Shown: positions 1 to 8,630 of the stretch, in pieces | Position numbering within the stretch: the first letter of the stretch is position 1 | Layout: every line of letters starts with the position of its first letter | Origin: Candidatus Galacturonatibacter soehngenii | GTDB taxonomy: Bacteria; Bacillota; Clostridia; Lachnospirales; Lachnospiraceae | Assembly (NCBI RefSeq): GCF_008830185.1 | Contig: NZ_WAGX01000005.1 | Span: forward strand, 1,302,001-1,366,000 | Reading direction: 5' to 3' | Length of the DNA stretch: 64,000 bases | Notes under the pieces: model-generated | What the model saw: only the letters and a program-made list of their open reading frames with translations | Told to the model about the DNA's origin: nothing | The model's database searches: none | Position numbers and translations under genes: made by a program

Positions 1-876
1 GCGATATCCAACCACTCTGTTTGATTTTCCTTGTGCTAATAAATCTGCTGCATAAGCTCCCATTATGGATGCGGTCACTCGATCACGACAAGTAGGGCTT
101 CCTCCACGTTGCATATGTCCAAGTATGGTTGCTCTTGTCTCAATCCCTGTTGCTGCTTCAATTCTTCTAGCCATTGCTTCTGAATGACCAATGCCTTCTG
201 CATTAATTACAATATGATGCTTCTTTCCCTTTTTACGGTTGTTAATAATATTATTAATCAATACCTGTTCATCATGGTTGTATTTTTCTGGCAAAAGAAT
301 GTCTTCTGCACCATTTGCAATACCACACCAAAGTGCAATATAACCTGCATCTCTACCCATAACTTCAATAATACTACATCTTTCATGAGAAGTAGATGTA
401 TCACGTACTTTATCAATTGCTTCCATAGCAGTATTAACTGCTGTATCAAACCCAATTGTATATTCTGTACATGCTATATCAAGGTCAATGGTACCAGGAA
501 CACCAATTGTGCTAACTCCAAGTGCCGCTAACTTTTGCGCTCCTGCAAATGATCCATCTCCACCGATAACAACAAGACCATCGATTCCATGCTTTTTACA
601 GATTTCTGCACCTTTTTGCTGTCCTTCTGGCGTTCTAAATTCTGCACATCTTGCTGTATATAAAACGGTACCACCTCTTTGAATGGTATCTGATACACTT
701 CTAGCATCCATGTCCACAATTTCTTCATTTAAAAGACCATTATAGCCTTTCATAATTCCTTTTACTTTTATGCCATTTGCAAGTGACTTACGTACAACTG
801 CTCGAATCGCCGCATTCATTCCCGGTGCATCGCCGCCACTCGTTAAAACACCTATTGTCTTGATTTCTTTTGCCAT
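1..876 (-). CDS. pfkA: ATP-dependent 6-phosphofructokinase, C-terminus cut by window edge
   Basis: Phosphorylates fructose 6-phosphate to fructose 1,6-bisphosphate, the committed step of glycolysis, in the cytoplasm. 292 codons are visible of about 320 usual for the family; the 3' end lies beyond base 1. Seen: the N-terminal nucleotide loop TSGGDAPGMNAAIRA (residues 9-23), GGDGS near residue 103, which marks the ATP-using rather than the PPi-using class, and the sugar-phosphate loop IEVMGRDAGYIAL. The catalytic loop reads PGTIDLDI where most family members have PGTIDNDI: both Asp are kept and only the intervening Asn is Leu. Start ATG at 876 is preceded by GGGAGGTATTGAA. It follows dnaE by 71 bases on the same strand, so co-transcription is likely. 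Very confident. Confidence 0.96.
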   Translation of the reverse strand, partial: MAKEIKTIGVLTSGGDAPGMNAAIRAVVRKSLANGIKVKGIMKGYNGLLNEEIVDMDARSVSDTIQRGGTVLYTARCAEFRTPEGQQKGAEICKKHGIDGLVVIGGDGSFAGAQKLAALGVSTIGVPGTIDLDIACTEYTIGFDTAVNTAMEAIDKVRDTSTSHERCSIIEVMGRDAGYIALWCGIANGAEDILLPEKYNHDEQVLINNIINNRKKGKKHHIVINAEGIGHSEAMARRIEAATGIETRATILGHMQRGGSPTCRDRVTASIMGAYAADLLAQGKSNRVVGYR

Positions 877-947
877 TTCAATACCTCCCATATATGGTAA
901 CTGTTCTATGTTAAAACTTTGCCAATTTATTAACATTATTCTTTATT

Positions 948-3900
948 CTAATTCATTTTGGTAAGGTTTTCAATATTCTTTTCTACAACTTTTACATTTT
1001 TTTCACCAAAATATTTAGCTAATTGACGAACCAAAAACGAATCAGCCTTAACATTTTTTGACGGCCCTAGCCTCTTCATCGCTTTGATATCTTCTATATA
1101 AATAACAATTCCATCATTTCCATCTGATTCCTTAATCACTTCGTATAGTTTTTCTTCCTGTTCTTGAAATAATTCCTTGTTTTCAAATTTTATCCAAAGT
1201 TCTTTATCAAGGGTATCAAATGGAATAATTCTTTCACAGATTACTTTTCCAGGCTTATCCTCCTCCGCATTTACTTTTCCTCTTACAAATACCTTGTTAT
1301 CCACAACGATATTAGAGGCGTTTCTTTCATAGTCTCTTGGAAAGATAATGACTTCCACACTTCCAACCAAATCTTCTAATGTAATAAAAGCCATCATTTT
1401 GTCATTTTTCGTATGCTTTATGGTTTTACTTGTTATCATTCCTCCAATGGTAACTGTCTTTCCATCTTCGGCCTTGATTGCATTCGTCTCTTCATCAAGT
1501 GCAAAGTCGGTGGTAAATGCAGTTATATTTCTTTTCCACACTTCTTCATATTTTTCCATCGGATGTCCACTGATATAAATACCAGTCACTTCTTTTTCAA
1601 AGGCAAGCAGTGTTTCTTTATCATATTCTCCAACATCAGGAAGCTGAATATCAAACTGCTCTTTCTCCTCCTCACTAATCATGTCAAACAAGGTCATCTG
1701 TCCTGCAACCGAATGCTTTTTATCTTGGCTAATCTGTTCCAATACCTGCACATAGATCATCATCATCTGACGCCTCGTTCCACCTAGACTATCAAGGGCA
1801 CCTGCTTTGATAAAGCTTTCAATGGTCCGTTTATTTACTTCCTTTCCAGAAAGCCTGGTAATAAAATCTTTTAAGTCTTTAAACTTACCTCGCTCTTGTC
1901 TTTCCGTAACTATTGCATCAATGACTGGACGTCCAATACTTTTAATTGCAGATAAACCATAGCGAATTGCCCCCTCGGATACGGAGAAATTTCCCTCTCC
2001 TTCATTGATGTCTGGAGGTAGAATGGAAATATTCATGTTCCTACATGCTAGAATATATTCCGATACCTTACTAGTATTATCAAGCACTGAGGTCATCAAA
2101 GCTGCCATAAATTCTACTGGATAGTAGTATTTTAAATAAGCAGTTTGATAGGATACGACTGCGTAGCAGGCAGCATGGGACTTATTAAAGGCGTACTTTG
2201 CAAAATCCATCATGTTATCAAAGATTTTATTGGCTACCTTTTCATCAATTCCGTTCGCAACACAACCCTTAACTCCTTCACTTTCATTGCCATATACAAA
2301 GTTTTGACGTTCTTTTTCCATCACAGAAGTCTTTTTCTTTGACATGGCTCTTCGTACCAAATCACTTCGCCCTAAGGTGTAACCAGCTAAGTCTCGTACA
2401 ATCTGCATAACCTGTTCTTGGTACACAATACATCCATATGTTGGAGCCAATATTGGTTCTAGCTGTGGACAGTCATACGTAATGGTATTCTTGCTGTTTT
2501 TCCCTCTTATATACTGAGGAATAAAGTCCATTGGACCTGGGCGATAAAGAGAGATACCCGCTATAATATCTTCTAGATTCTGCGGCTTTAACTCCTTCAT
2601 AAAGCTTTTCATACCGCTACTTTCCAGCTGAAAGATACCATCCGTTCTTCCTGTTCCGATGGAATCTAGTACTTTTTTATCATCATAATCAATATGATCC
2701 ATATCAAGAGATATCCCACGTCCTTTTTCAATCAACCGACAAGCATTTTGAATAACTGTTAAGGTTCGAAGACCTAGAAAGTCCATCTTAAGGAGTCCAA
2801 GTTCTTCTAATGTCGTCATGGTAAACTGTGTGGTAATAGAACCATCCGAAGCTCTTGATAATGGTACATATTCATCGACTGACTTTTGGCTGATTACAAC
2901 TCCTGCTGCATGCATGGATGTGTGTCTTGGAAGTCCTTCTAATCGCTTACTCATATCGATTAAATATTTTACCTGTTCATTGTCTTCGTATAATTTACGT
3001 AGCTCTGGATTCCCTTTAAGCGCCTTGTCTATTGTAATACCAAGTTCCATTGGTATCATCTTTGATATTGAATCTACAAAAGCATAAGGCAAATCCATTA
3101 CGCGTCCTACGTCTCGAATCACGCCTCTTGCTGCCATGGTTCCAAAGGTAACAATCTGAACCACACGATCTTTCCCATATTGCGCAACCACATGATCAAT
3201 TACTTCTTGTCTTCTCTCATAGCAAAAGTCAATATCAATATCAGGCATGGAAATACGTTCGGGATTTAAGAATCGTTCAAACAATAACTGATAACGAATG
3301 GGATCAATGTTTGTGATTCCAAGACAATAAGAAACCAAACTTCCTGCCGCAGAACCTCTTCCTGGACCTACCATAATATCATTGTCTCTTGAGTATTTGA
3401 TAAAATCCCATACAATAAGAAAATAATCTACGTAGCCCATGGTATGAATTACATTAAGCTCATAGTTTAATCGTTCCTTTAATGCTTCGTCTATGTTTTG
3501 GTATCTTTCTTCTAATCCTTCAAAGCAAAGCTTGTTCAAATAGTCCCAAGCAGTATAACCTTCTGGAACATCATATTTTGGAAGTTTGGTTACACCAAAT
3601 TCCAGCTCTACATTACATCTTTTTGCAATCTTTCCTGTATTTTCCAAAGCCTCTTTTGCATATGGAAATAATTGTTCCATTTGCTCTGGAGATTTGACAT
3701 AATATTGTCCTCCTGCATAGCGCATACGGTTTTCGTCCGTTAGCTTCTTTGCTGTTTGAATGCATAGAAGAATATCATGTGCCTTTTCATCCTCATCATA
3801 AGTATAATGAATGTCATTGGTTGCAACGAGATCTATGGATATTTCCTTACTCATTCGTATGAGCTGTTGGTTTACCGTCTTTTGCTCTGGCATGCCATGA

Positions 3901-4430
3901 TCTTGTAACTCTAAGAAAAAATTCCCTTTACCAAATACGTTCTCATACCGAAGCGCTACCTGTTTGGCTTCTTCATAAAGCCCTTTCATGATATATCTTT
4001 GCACTTCTCCTGCAAGGCATGCACTAAGGGCTATGATTCCTTCATGGTATTCTTCTAATACCTCCATATCAATACGAGGTCTATAATAAAACCCTTCGGT
4101 AAAACCTTTTGAGACTATTTTTACCAGATTATCATAGCCTTTATTATTTTCCGCTAATAGAACGAGATGGTAATATCGATCTTCTCCTCCTGTTAACTCC
4201 CTGTCAAATCTGGAATTTGGAGCCACATACACTTCACAACCAAGAATTGGCTTAATCCCAGCCTCCTTCGCTGCTTTATAAAAATCAATCACTCCAAACA
4301 TAACACCATGATCGGTTATGGCGGCGCTATCCATTCCTAGCTCTTTGACTCTATGTACATATTCTCTTATCTTATTGGAACCGTCTAACAGACTATACTC
4401 TGTATGGACGTGTAAATGTGTAAAATTCAT
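948..4430 (-). CDS. dnaE: DNA polymerase III subunit alpha (DnaE type)
   Basis: Replicative DNA polymerase of the DnaE1/DnaE3 type, 1160 residues, normal length. Seen in order: an intact PHP domain beginning HLHVHTEYSLLDG with the metal-binding His pattern; the polymerase palm with PDIDIDFCYERR, carrying two catalytic Asp, near residue 400; GPGRGSAAGS just before it; the fingers/helix-hairpin-helix region; and a C-terminal OB fold around VTIGGMITSKTIKHTK. Firmicutes usually also carry PolC, which is not in this window, so this is probably the enzyme that extends primers next to PolC. That division of labour is known from Bacillus and inferred here. Start ATG has AAGGAG 8 bases upstream. Promoter at 4521-4549; pfkA follows. 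Confidence 0.97.
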   Translation of the reverse strand: MNFTHLHVHTEYSLLDGSNKIREYVHRVKELGMDSAAITDHGVMFGVIDFYKAAKEAGIKPILGCEVYVAPNSRFDRELTGGEDRYYHLVLLAENNKGYDNLVKIVSKGFTEGFYYRPRIDMEVLEEYHEGIIALSACLAGEVQRYIMKGLYEEAKQVALRYENVFGKGNFFLELQDHGMPEQKTVNQQLIRMSKEISIDLVATNDIHYTYDEDEKAHDILLCIQTAKKLTDENRMRYAGGQYYVKSPEQMEQLFPYAKEALENTGKIAKRCNVELEFGVTKLPKYDVPEGYTAWDYLNKLCFEGLEERYQNIDEALKERLNYELNVIHTMGYVDYFLIVWDFIKYSRDNDIMVGPGRGSAAGSLVSYCLGITNIDPIRYQLLFERFLNPERISMPDIDIDFCYERRQEVIDHVVAQYGKDRVVQIVTFGTMAARGVIRDVGRVMDLPYAFVDSISKMIPMELGITIDKALKGNPELRKLYEDNEQVKYLIDMSKRLEGLPRHTSMHAAGVVISQKSVDEYVPLSRASDGSITTQFTMTTLEELGLLKMDFLGLRTLTVIQNACRLIEKGRGISLDMDHIDYDDKKVLDSIGTGRTDGIFQLESSGMKSFMKELKPQNLEDIIAGISLYRPGPMDFIPQYIRGKNSKNTITYDCPQLEPILAPTYGCIVYQEQVMQIVRDLAGYTLGRSDLVRRAMSKKKTSVMEKERQNFVYGNESEGVKGCVANGIDEKVANKIFDNMMDFAKYAFNKSHAACYAVVSYQTAYLKYYYPVEFMAALMTSVLDNTSKVSEYILACRNMNISILPPDINEGEGNFSVSEGAIRYGLSAIKSIGRPVIDAIVTERQERGKFKDLKDFITRLSGKEVNKRTIESFIKAGALDSLGGTRRQMMMIYVQVLEQISQDKKHSVAGQMTLFDMISEEEKEQFDIQLPDVGEYDKETLLAFEKEVTGIYISGHPMEKYEEVWKRNITAFTTDFALDEETNAIKAEDGKTVTIGGMITSKTIKHTKNDKMMAFITLEDLVGSVEVIIFPRDYERNASNIVVDNKVFVRGKVNAEEDKPGKVICERIIPFDTLDKELWIKFENKELFQEQEEKLYEVIKESDGNDGIVIYIEDIKAMKRLGPSKNVKADSFLVRQLAKYFGEKNVKVVEKNIENLTKMN

Positions 4431-4520
4431 TGTAATTACTCCTTATTTTAAACATGAACCGTTTAATCACTTTTGAAACCTTTCATTCCAAAGGAATGCT
4501 TATTATTATTACTTATTTCT

Positions 4521-4549
4521 ATTATAAGCATACAAATGGTGTTGTGCAA
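4521..4549 (-). promoter_or_regulatory. Promoter of dnaE (sigma-A type)
   Basis: On the minus strand TTGCAC (4544-4549), 17 bases, TATAAT (4521-4526). It lies about 90 bases before dnaE and back to back with the murC promoter. The nine bases around the -35 box (TATTGCACA) are identical in the two promoters. Confidence 0.8.
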
Positions 4550-4589
4550 TAGAATTATACTGTGTAACCATGCATCTTTTAGAATCTTA

Positions 4590-4618
4590 TTGCACAGTAA
4601 TCTCAATGTGTTTATAAT
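4590..4618 (+). promoter_or_regulatory. Promoter of murC (sigma-A type)
   Basis: TTGCAC (4590-4595), 17 bases, perfect TATAAT (4613-4618). Transcription should begin near 4625, giving a leader of about 160 bases before murC. The -35 neighbourhood TATTGCACA is an inverted copy of bases 4543-4551 in the divergent dnaE promoter. The remaining bases of the 4431-4786 gap show no gene. Confidence 0.8.
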
Positions 4619-4758
4619 AAATAGGGTGGGTCATACTAAGAATAAAGGAAAACACTTATGATAAATTCCTTCTTTTCATTACCCATTTACCACCTTTATT
4701 AATATTATATTATGAAATGCAAATAGGAAGGGGATTTTTCCTTTTTGTTTACCAAAAA

Positions 4759-4772
4759 GTACGAAAACGTAC
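4759..4772 (+). promoter_or_regulatory. Small perfect hairpin next to the murC ribosome binding site
   Basis: GTACG, AAAA loop, CGTAC. It ends three bases before the TGGAGGA ribosome binding site of murC, so in the mRNA it could influence ribosome loading. No T-run follows, so it is not a terminator. Role unknown. Confidence 0.45.
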
Positions 4773-4786
4773 AACTGGAGGAAATT

Positions 4787-6166
4787 ATGTATAACATTGA
4801 TTTTACAAAACCGATTAAAGTACATTTTATCGGGATTGGCGGCATCAGTATGAGCGGCCTTGCTGAAATTTTATTAAAAGAAAATTTCAAAATTTCTGGT
4901 TCTGATTCAAAGGCTTCTAATTTAACCAAACATTTAGAGAGTCTTGGTGCAACCATTTACATTGGTCAAAGAGCTTCTAATATTACAGAAGATATCGACT
5001 TAGTCGTTTACACCGCTGCCATTAAAGAAGATAACTTAGAGTATCAGGCAGTCATAAATAAAAAACTTCCAACTCTTTCAAGAGCCCAGCTTCTTGGACA
5101 GATTATGAAAAACTACGACTATTCCATTGCTGTTTCTGGAACTCATGGAAAGACTACAACAACTTCCATGATTTCTCAAATCCTACTACAGGCAGAAACT
5201 GATCCTACCATATCAGTAGGTGGAATCCTTAAAGCAATTGACGGTAATATTCGAGTAGGTAATTCAGAGGTTTTTATTACAGAAGCGTGTGAATATACAA
5301 ATAGCTTTTTGAATTTCTATCCAAAAATTAGCGTAATATTAAACATAGAAGAAGATCATATGGATTTCTTTAAAGACATTGAAGATATTCGCTCTTCTTT
5401 CAAACGATTTGCAAAGAATCTACCGGATAACGGAACATTGATTATTAATGGGGATATCGATAATTGGCAGGAAATTACAGAAGGTTTGACCTGTAACGTT
5501 GTGACTTATGGTTCCTCTACTGCAAATACCTATAGCGCCAAAAACATTGAATTTGATTCATTTGCTCACCCTTCCTTTGATTTAATTAAAGATCAAAAGG
5601 TAGTTGACCGTATCTCTTTGCATGTACCAGGTATTCACAATGTTTACAATGCACTTTCTTCGATTGCAGTGGCTCACACATTGGGATTATCAGACAGTGA
5701 AATCAAAAAGGGAATTATGGCCTATTCAGGAACGGATAGACGTTTTGAGTACAAGGGAGAAATTGGTGGTATTACAATCATTGATGACTATGCCCATCAC
5801 CCAACAGAAATTATAGCCACATTAAATGCTGCTAAAAATTACCCGCATAAAAAGACATGGTGCGTCTTCCAGCCACATACTTATACAAGAACAAAGGCAT
5901 TTTTACAAGATTTTGCAAAAGCTTTATCCATTGCAGACAAAGTAGTACTAGCAGATATTTATGCAGCAAGAGAGGTCAACACACTTGGTATCACCTCATT
6001 AACGCTGCTTGAAGAACTGAAAAAACAAGGTTGTGACGCTTATTATTTCCCTTCTTTTGACGAGATTGAAAATTTTTTATTAGAAAATTGTATGCACGGT
6101 GACCTGTTGATAACTATGGGAGCCGGAGATATATTAAAAGTAGGGGAAAGCCTCTTAGGAAAATAG
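4787..6166 (+). CDS. murC: UDP-N-acetylmuramate--L-alanine ligase
   Basis: ATP-dependent ligase adding L-alanine to UDP-MurNAc, the first peptide step of peptidoglycan precursor synthesis, in the cytoplasm. 459 residues, normal for MurC. Seen: the N-terminal Rossmann-like UDP-binding loop HFIGIGGISMSGLAE (about residues 12-26), the Mur ligase P-loop SGTHGKTTTTSM (about 121-132), EACEY and the central metal-binding region, and the C-terminal ligase domain with IIDDYAHHPTEI. A longer frame opens at 4745, but the ATG at 4787 follows TGGAGGA at proper distance and fits the family N-terminus. The stop codon directly abuts a tandem pair of DnaA boxes. Very confident. Confidence 0.97.
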   Translation: MYNIDFTKPIKVHFIGIGGISMSGLAEILLKENFKISGSDSKASNLTKHLESLGATIYIGQRASNITEDIDLVVYTAAIKEDNLEYQAVINKKLPTLSRAQLLGQIMKNYDYSIAVSGTHGKTTTTSMISQILLQAETDPTISVGGILKAIDGNIRVGNSEVFITEACEYTNSFLNFYPKISVILNIEEDHMDFFKDIEDIRSSFKRFAKNLPDNGTLIINGDIDNWQEITEGLTCNVVTYGSSTANTYSAKNIEFDSFAHPSFDLIKDQKVVDRISLHVPGIHNVYNALSSIAVAHTLGLSDSEIKKGIMAYSGTDRRFEYKGEIGGITIIDDYAHHPTEIIATLNAAKNYPHKKTWCVFQPHTYTRTKAFLQDFAKALSIADKVVLADIYAAREVNTLGITSLTLLEELKKQGCDAYYFPSFDEIENFLLENCMHGDLLITMGAGDILKVGESLLGK

Positions 6167-6223
6167 TTATCCACATTATCCACATGTTTATCAACATTTT
6201 TTGTTGTTTTCACATGTGGATTT
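6167..6223. promoter_or_regulatory. DnaA-box cluster A within an inverted repeat
   Basis: Starts on the base after the murC stop. Perfect boxes TTATCCACA at 6167-6175 and 6176-6184 directly abut; TTATCAACA follows at 6188-6196 with one mismatch; an inverted near-box (AAATCCACA on the minus strand) lies at 6215-6223. The segment is also a dyad: 10-base arms ATCCACATGT (6178-6187) and ACATGTGGAT (6212-6221), with an inner CAACA/TGTTG stem. It could serve as DnaA binding array, murC transcript end, or both. Confidence 0.75.
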
Positions 6224-6322
6224 ATTTGTTAACATAATGTCAATTTTATAATTCAACATTTTTTTCGTACAAATGCCTTTTTTCGCGACTTTGCAAATTT
6301 TTTGTAAAATTTTATCCTTTTT

Positions 6323-6349
6323 TTATCCACATTATCCACACTGTCCACA
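6323..6349. promoter_or_regulatory. DnaA-box cluster B, three head-to-tail 9-mers
   Basis: TTATCCACA at 6323-6331 and again at 6332-6340 with no gap, then CTGTCCACA at 6341-6349, whose last six bases match the consensus. The last copy is embedded in a perfect small dyad CACTG-TCCA-CAGTG (6339-6352). Bases 6224-6322 between the two clusters are almost pure A/T with long T-runs, like a DNA-unwinding element. The array lies 70-130 bases upstream of the dnaD promoter. Confidence 0.78.
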
Positions 6350-6419
6350 GTGTCGCTTTTCCTTGTAATCACAGGGGTTTGCGCTAAAATTTGGTGTTCT
6401 CATTTTCTAAAACCTATGC

Positions 6420-6437
6420 TATAATGAGTTCACTCAT
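6420..6437 (+). promoter_or_regulatory. dnaD -10 element overlapped by a palindrome
   Basis: Perfect -10 box TATAAT at 6420-6425; the -35 region at correct spacing (TTCTCA) is weak, suggesting an activator or a regulated promoter. A perfect palindrome ATGAGT-TC-ACTCAT (6424-6437) begins inside the -10 and covers the likely start site: a good operator candidate. Confidence 0.5.
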
Positions 6438-6477
6438 AATCAGATAAAGGTTTTAATCAGTCATTGGAGGATTGGAA

Positions 6478-7551
6478 ATGAACAGCTTAACACTACGCAT
6501 TCGAAATAAAACAGGGGCTACTATGGTGTCTAACACATTCATAGATGAGTATATGTCCGAAGCAAACGGAGAGTTTGTGAAGGTATACTTATATCTTTTA
6601 CGTTGTGTTAGTCATAATAAGCAGGTTTCAATTTCTGTTATTGCTGATAAATTCAATCATACAGAAACTGATGTCATACGTGCTTTAAAATATTGGGAAA
6701 AAATGAAGCTAATTCATCTCACTTATACAAACGACATTCTGACTGAAGTGATATTTATTGATCATTCTGGACAAGACATCTTAGATGATAATGCAAGCAG
6801 TGAATCTGCTGCAATGAAGGAGCAAGCAGTTCTTCCTAGTGGTCAGTTAAAGCAGACACAAGGAACAGAACGTACCATTCCTACATACAGCGCAGAGCAA
6901 ATTAAAGTCTTTCAGGAAAATGAAGACATACAGCAAATTCTATTTGTAACAGAAGCATACCTTGGAAAGACACTTAGCGTTACAGAAATTAATACCTTAC
7001 TCTTCTTCTACGACGAGCTTCACTTTTCACTTGATTTGATTGAGTATTTGATTGAATACTGTGTATCAAAGGGAAGTAAGAGTATCCATTACATTAAAAA
7101 AACTGCTCTTGCTTGGGCAGAAGAAGAAATTACCACTGTCAGCCAAGCAAAAGCTTCTACGAATCTGTATCATAGGAACTGCTATACCATTTTTAACGCA
7201 TTTGGAATTAAAAATAGAAAACCGGTTGAATTTGAAGTAAACTATATCAACAAATGGACAAATGATTATGCTTTCACACTTGAGATTATACATAATGCCT
7301 GCACGAGAACTTTAAAGCAAACACATCAGCCTAGTTTTGAATATGCTGATAAAATACTAACAGATTGGCATAATAAGGGTGTAAAACACATCGATGACAT
7401 CAAATTACTCGATCAAGAGCATAAGAAGCAAAAAGCGCAAACTGCTGAAAAACCAAAAGATACCGGCGCAACTAAAAATAAATTCAACAACTTTAACCAA
7501 AGAAGCTATGATTACAATCAGCTAGAAAAAGAGTTGTTAAACATTAAGTAA
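6478..7551 (+). CDS. DnaD-family replication initiation/primosome protein
   Basis: 357-residue protein of the DnaD/DnaB (Firmicute) family, which brings the replicative helicase loader to DnaA-bound or restart sites. Seen: an N-terminal winged-helix-like part (residues 1-90, including VSISVIADKFNHTETDVIRA), an acidic linker, then two copies of the C-terminal DnaD domain. The first spans about 140-220 and ends YIKKTALAW. The second spans about 230-315 and ends YADKILTDW, a perfect YxxxIxxxW signature; the first copy has Thr for Ile. Tandem DnaD domains are typical of Bacillus DnaB-like proteins. A TTG at 6472 is possible, but ATG at 6478 has GGAGG seven bases upstream. Next gene, 23 bases on, is a DnaI/DnaC-type loader, so the two work together. 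Symbol withheld because DnaD and DnaB cannot be separated by eye. Confidence 0.88.
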   Translation: MNSLTLRIRNKTGATMVSNTFIDEYMSEANGEFVKVYLYLLRCVSHNKQVSISVIADKFNHTETDVIRALKYWEKMKLIHLTYTNDILTEVIFIDHSGQDILDDNASSESAAMKEQAVLPSGQLKQTQGTERTIPTYSAEQIKVFQENEDIQQILFVTEAYLGKTLSVTEINTLLFFYDELHFSLDLIEYLIEYCVSKGSKSIHYIKKTALAWAEEEITTVSQAKASTNLYHRNCYTIFNAFGIKNRKPVEFEVNYINKWTNDYAFTLEIIHNACTRTLKQTHQPSFEYADKILTDWHNKGVKHIDDIKLLDQEHKKQKAQTAEKPKDTGATKNKFNNFNQRSYDYNQLEKELLNIK

Positions 7552-7574
7552 GCCAGTTTATAGGAGGCCTAGGT

Positions 7575-8555
7575 ATGGCACTAAAGAATTCTCAGTATGA
7601 TGCAATTATGCGAGAGTACAACCAAACACAATTTAAAAATCAAAGAATATGGGATGAACGCATCAAGCAAGTTTATGCACAACATCCATCCTTTGACGAG
7701 ATCGATCGAAAGATTGCTGCTCTTTCTGTAGAACAAGGTAAGAAGTTAATCAATGGTGAAATTGAAATTCTAGATCACTTAAAGGAACAGATTGAAGATT
7801 TATCAAGGCAACGCATTGCTTTATTAGAAAGTCTTGGGTATCCTAAGAACTATCTTGATCCAATTTATACTTGTTCTGATTGTAAAGATAGCGGCTATAT
7901 TGGTAACAAAAAGTGCCATTGCTTCCAAAAGGCAGCCATTGATATGTTATACACATCATCAAATCTAAAGGAAGTTTTAAAAGTAGAAAACTTCAATCAC
8001 TATACCTATCAGTACTATTCGGATGGGTTTAAAGACGCTTCTACTGGTTTAACAGCATTGTCTGCTGCCAAACGAGCGTTTACACAAGCAAAGAACTTTG
8101 TAGAGCAATTTGATACCGAATTTCATAATCTTTTGCTATATGGAGATACAGGAGTTGGTAAAACCTTTTTATCGAATTGTATCGCAAAGGAACTTATGGA
8201 TTCATCTCATTCCGTAATTTATTTTTCTTCGTATCAGCTTTTTGATGCGTTAGCAAAAAGTACATTTTCTCCTGATTCGGAATATGATGATACTGTTGAG
8301 TACATTTTCGATTGCGATTTATTAATTATAGATGATTTAGGAACAGAGCTAACCAATTCTTTTGTTTCATCACAACTTTTTTTATGTGTTAACGAAAGAC
8401 TACTTCGCAGACGTTCCACCATTATCAGTACGAATTTATCCATTGATAAGTTAGTGGATACATATTCAGAGCGTACATTTTCAAGAATATCAAGCAATTA
8501 TACTATGCTAAAATTAATTGGAGATGATATTCGTCTAAAGAAAAAAAGAATGTAA
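7575..8555 (+). CDS. dnaI: Helicase loader, DnaI/DnaC-type AAA+ ATPase
   Basis: 326 residues. Loads the replicative helicase on DNA during initiation or restart. Seen: a coiled N-terminal part (1-90), a Cys cluster CSDCKDSGYIGNKKCHCF (about residues 97-114) resembling the zinc-binding N-domain of Bacillus DnaI, then an AAA+ ATPase with Walker A GDTGVGKT (about 190-197), Walker B LLIIDDLGTE (about 249-258), and a sensor region STNLSIDKL followed by ERTFSRI. Start ATG 7575 follows TAGGAGG. Bacillus DnaI and E. coli DnaC differ in the N-terminal zinc domain, which favours DnaI here. Operon with the DnaD-family gene 23 bases upstream; upstream DnaA boxes strengthen a replication role. Confidence 0.9.
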   Translation: MALKNSQYDAIMREYNQTQFKNQRIWDERIKQVYAQHPSFDEIDRKIAALSVEQGKKLINGEIEILDHLKEQIEDLSRQRIALLESLGYPKNYLDPIYTCSDCKDSGYIGNKKCHCFQKAAIDMLYTSSNLKEVLKVENFNHYTYQYYSDGFKDASTGLTALSAAKRAFTQAKNFVEQFDTEFHNLLLYGDTGVGKTFLSNCIAKELMDSSHSVIYFSSYQLFDALAKSTFSPDSEYDDTVEYIFDCDLLIIDDLGTELTNSFVSSQLFLCVNERLLRRRSTIISTNLSIDKLVDTYSERTFSRISSNYTMLKLIGDDIRLKKKRM

Positions 8556-8630
8556 TGTTTGTCATAGAAATATCATATGTTTCACAATATTTTTTCATTC
8601 TTTTTACATTGTTTTTTTTTGTGTAATTTC

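Noticed and set aside
184-531. A 115-codon plus-strand frame
   Set aside because: Antisense to pfkA, whose motifs are intact on the minus strand.
1413-1787. A 124-codon plus-strand frame inside dnaE
   Set aside because: It lies on the opposite strand of a clear, intact dnaE, without a ribosome site, and its protein has no recognisable domain.
6167-6349. Calling the DnaA-box region the chromosomal origin oriC
   Set aside because: No dnaA or dnaN is present and no skew calculation was possible; gene orientation is mixed. Kept as a DnaA-binding array of uncertain role.
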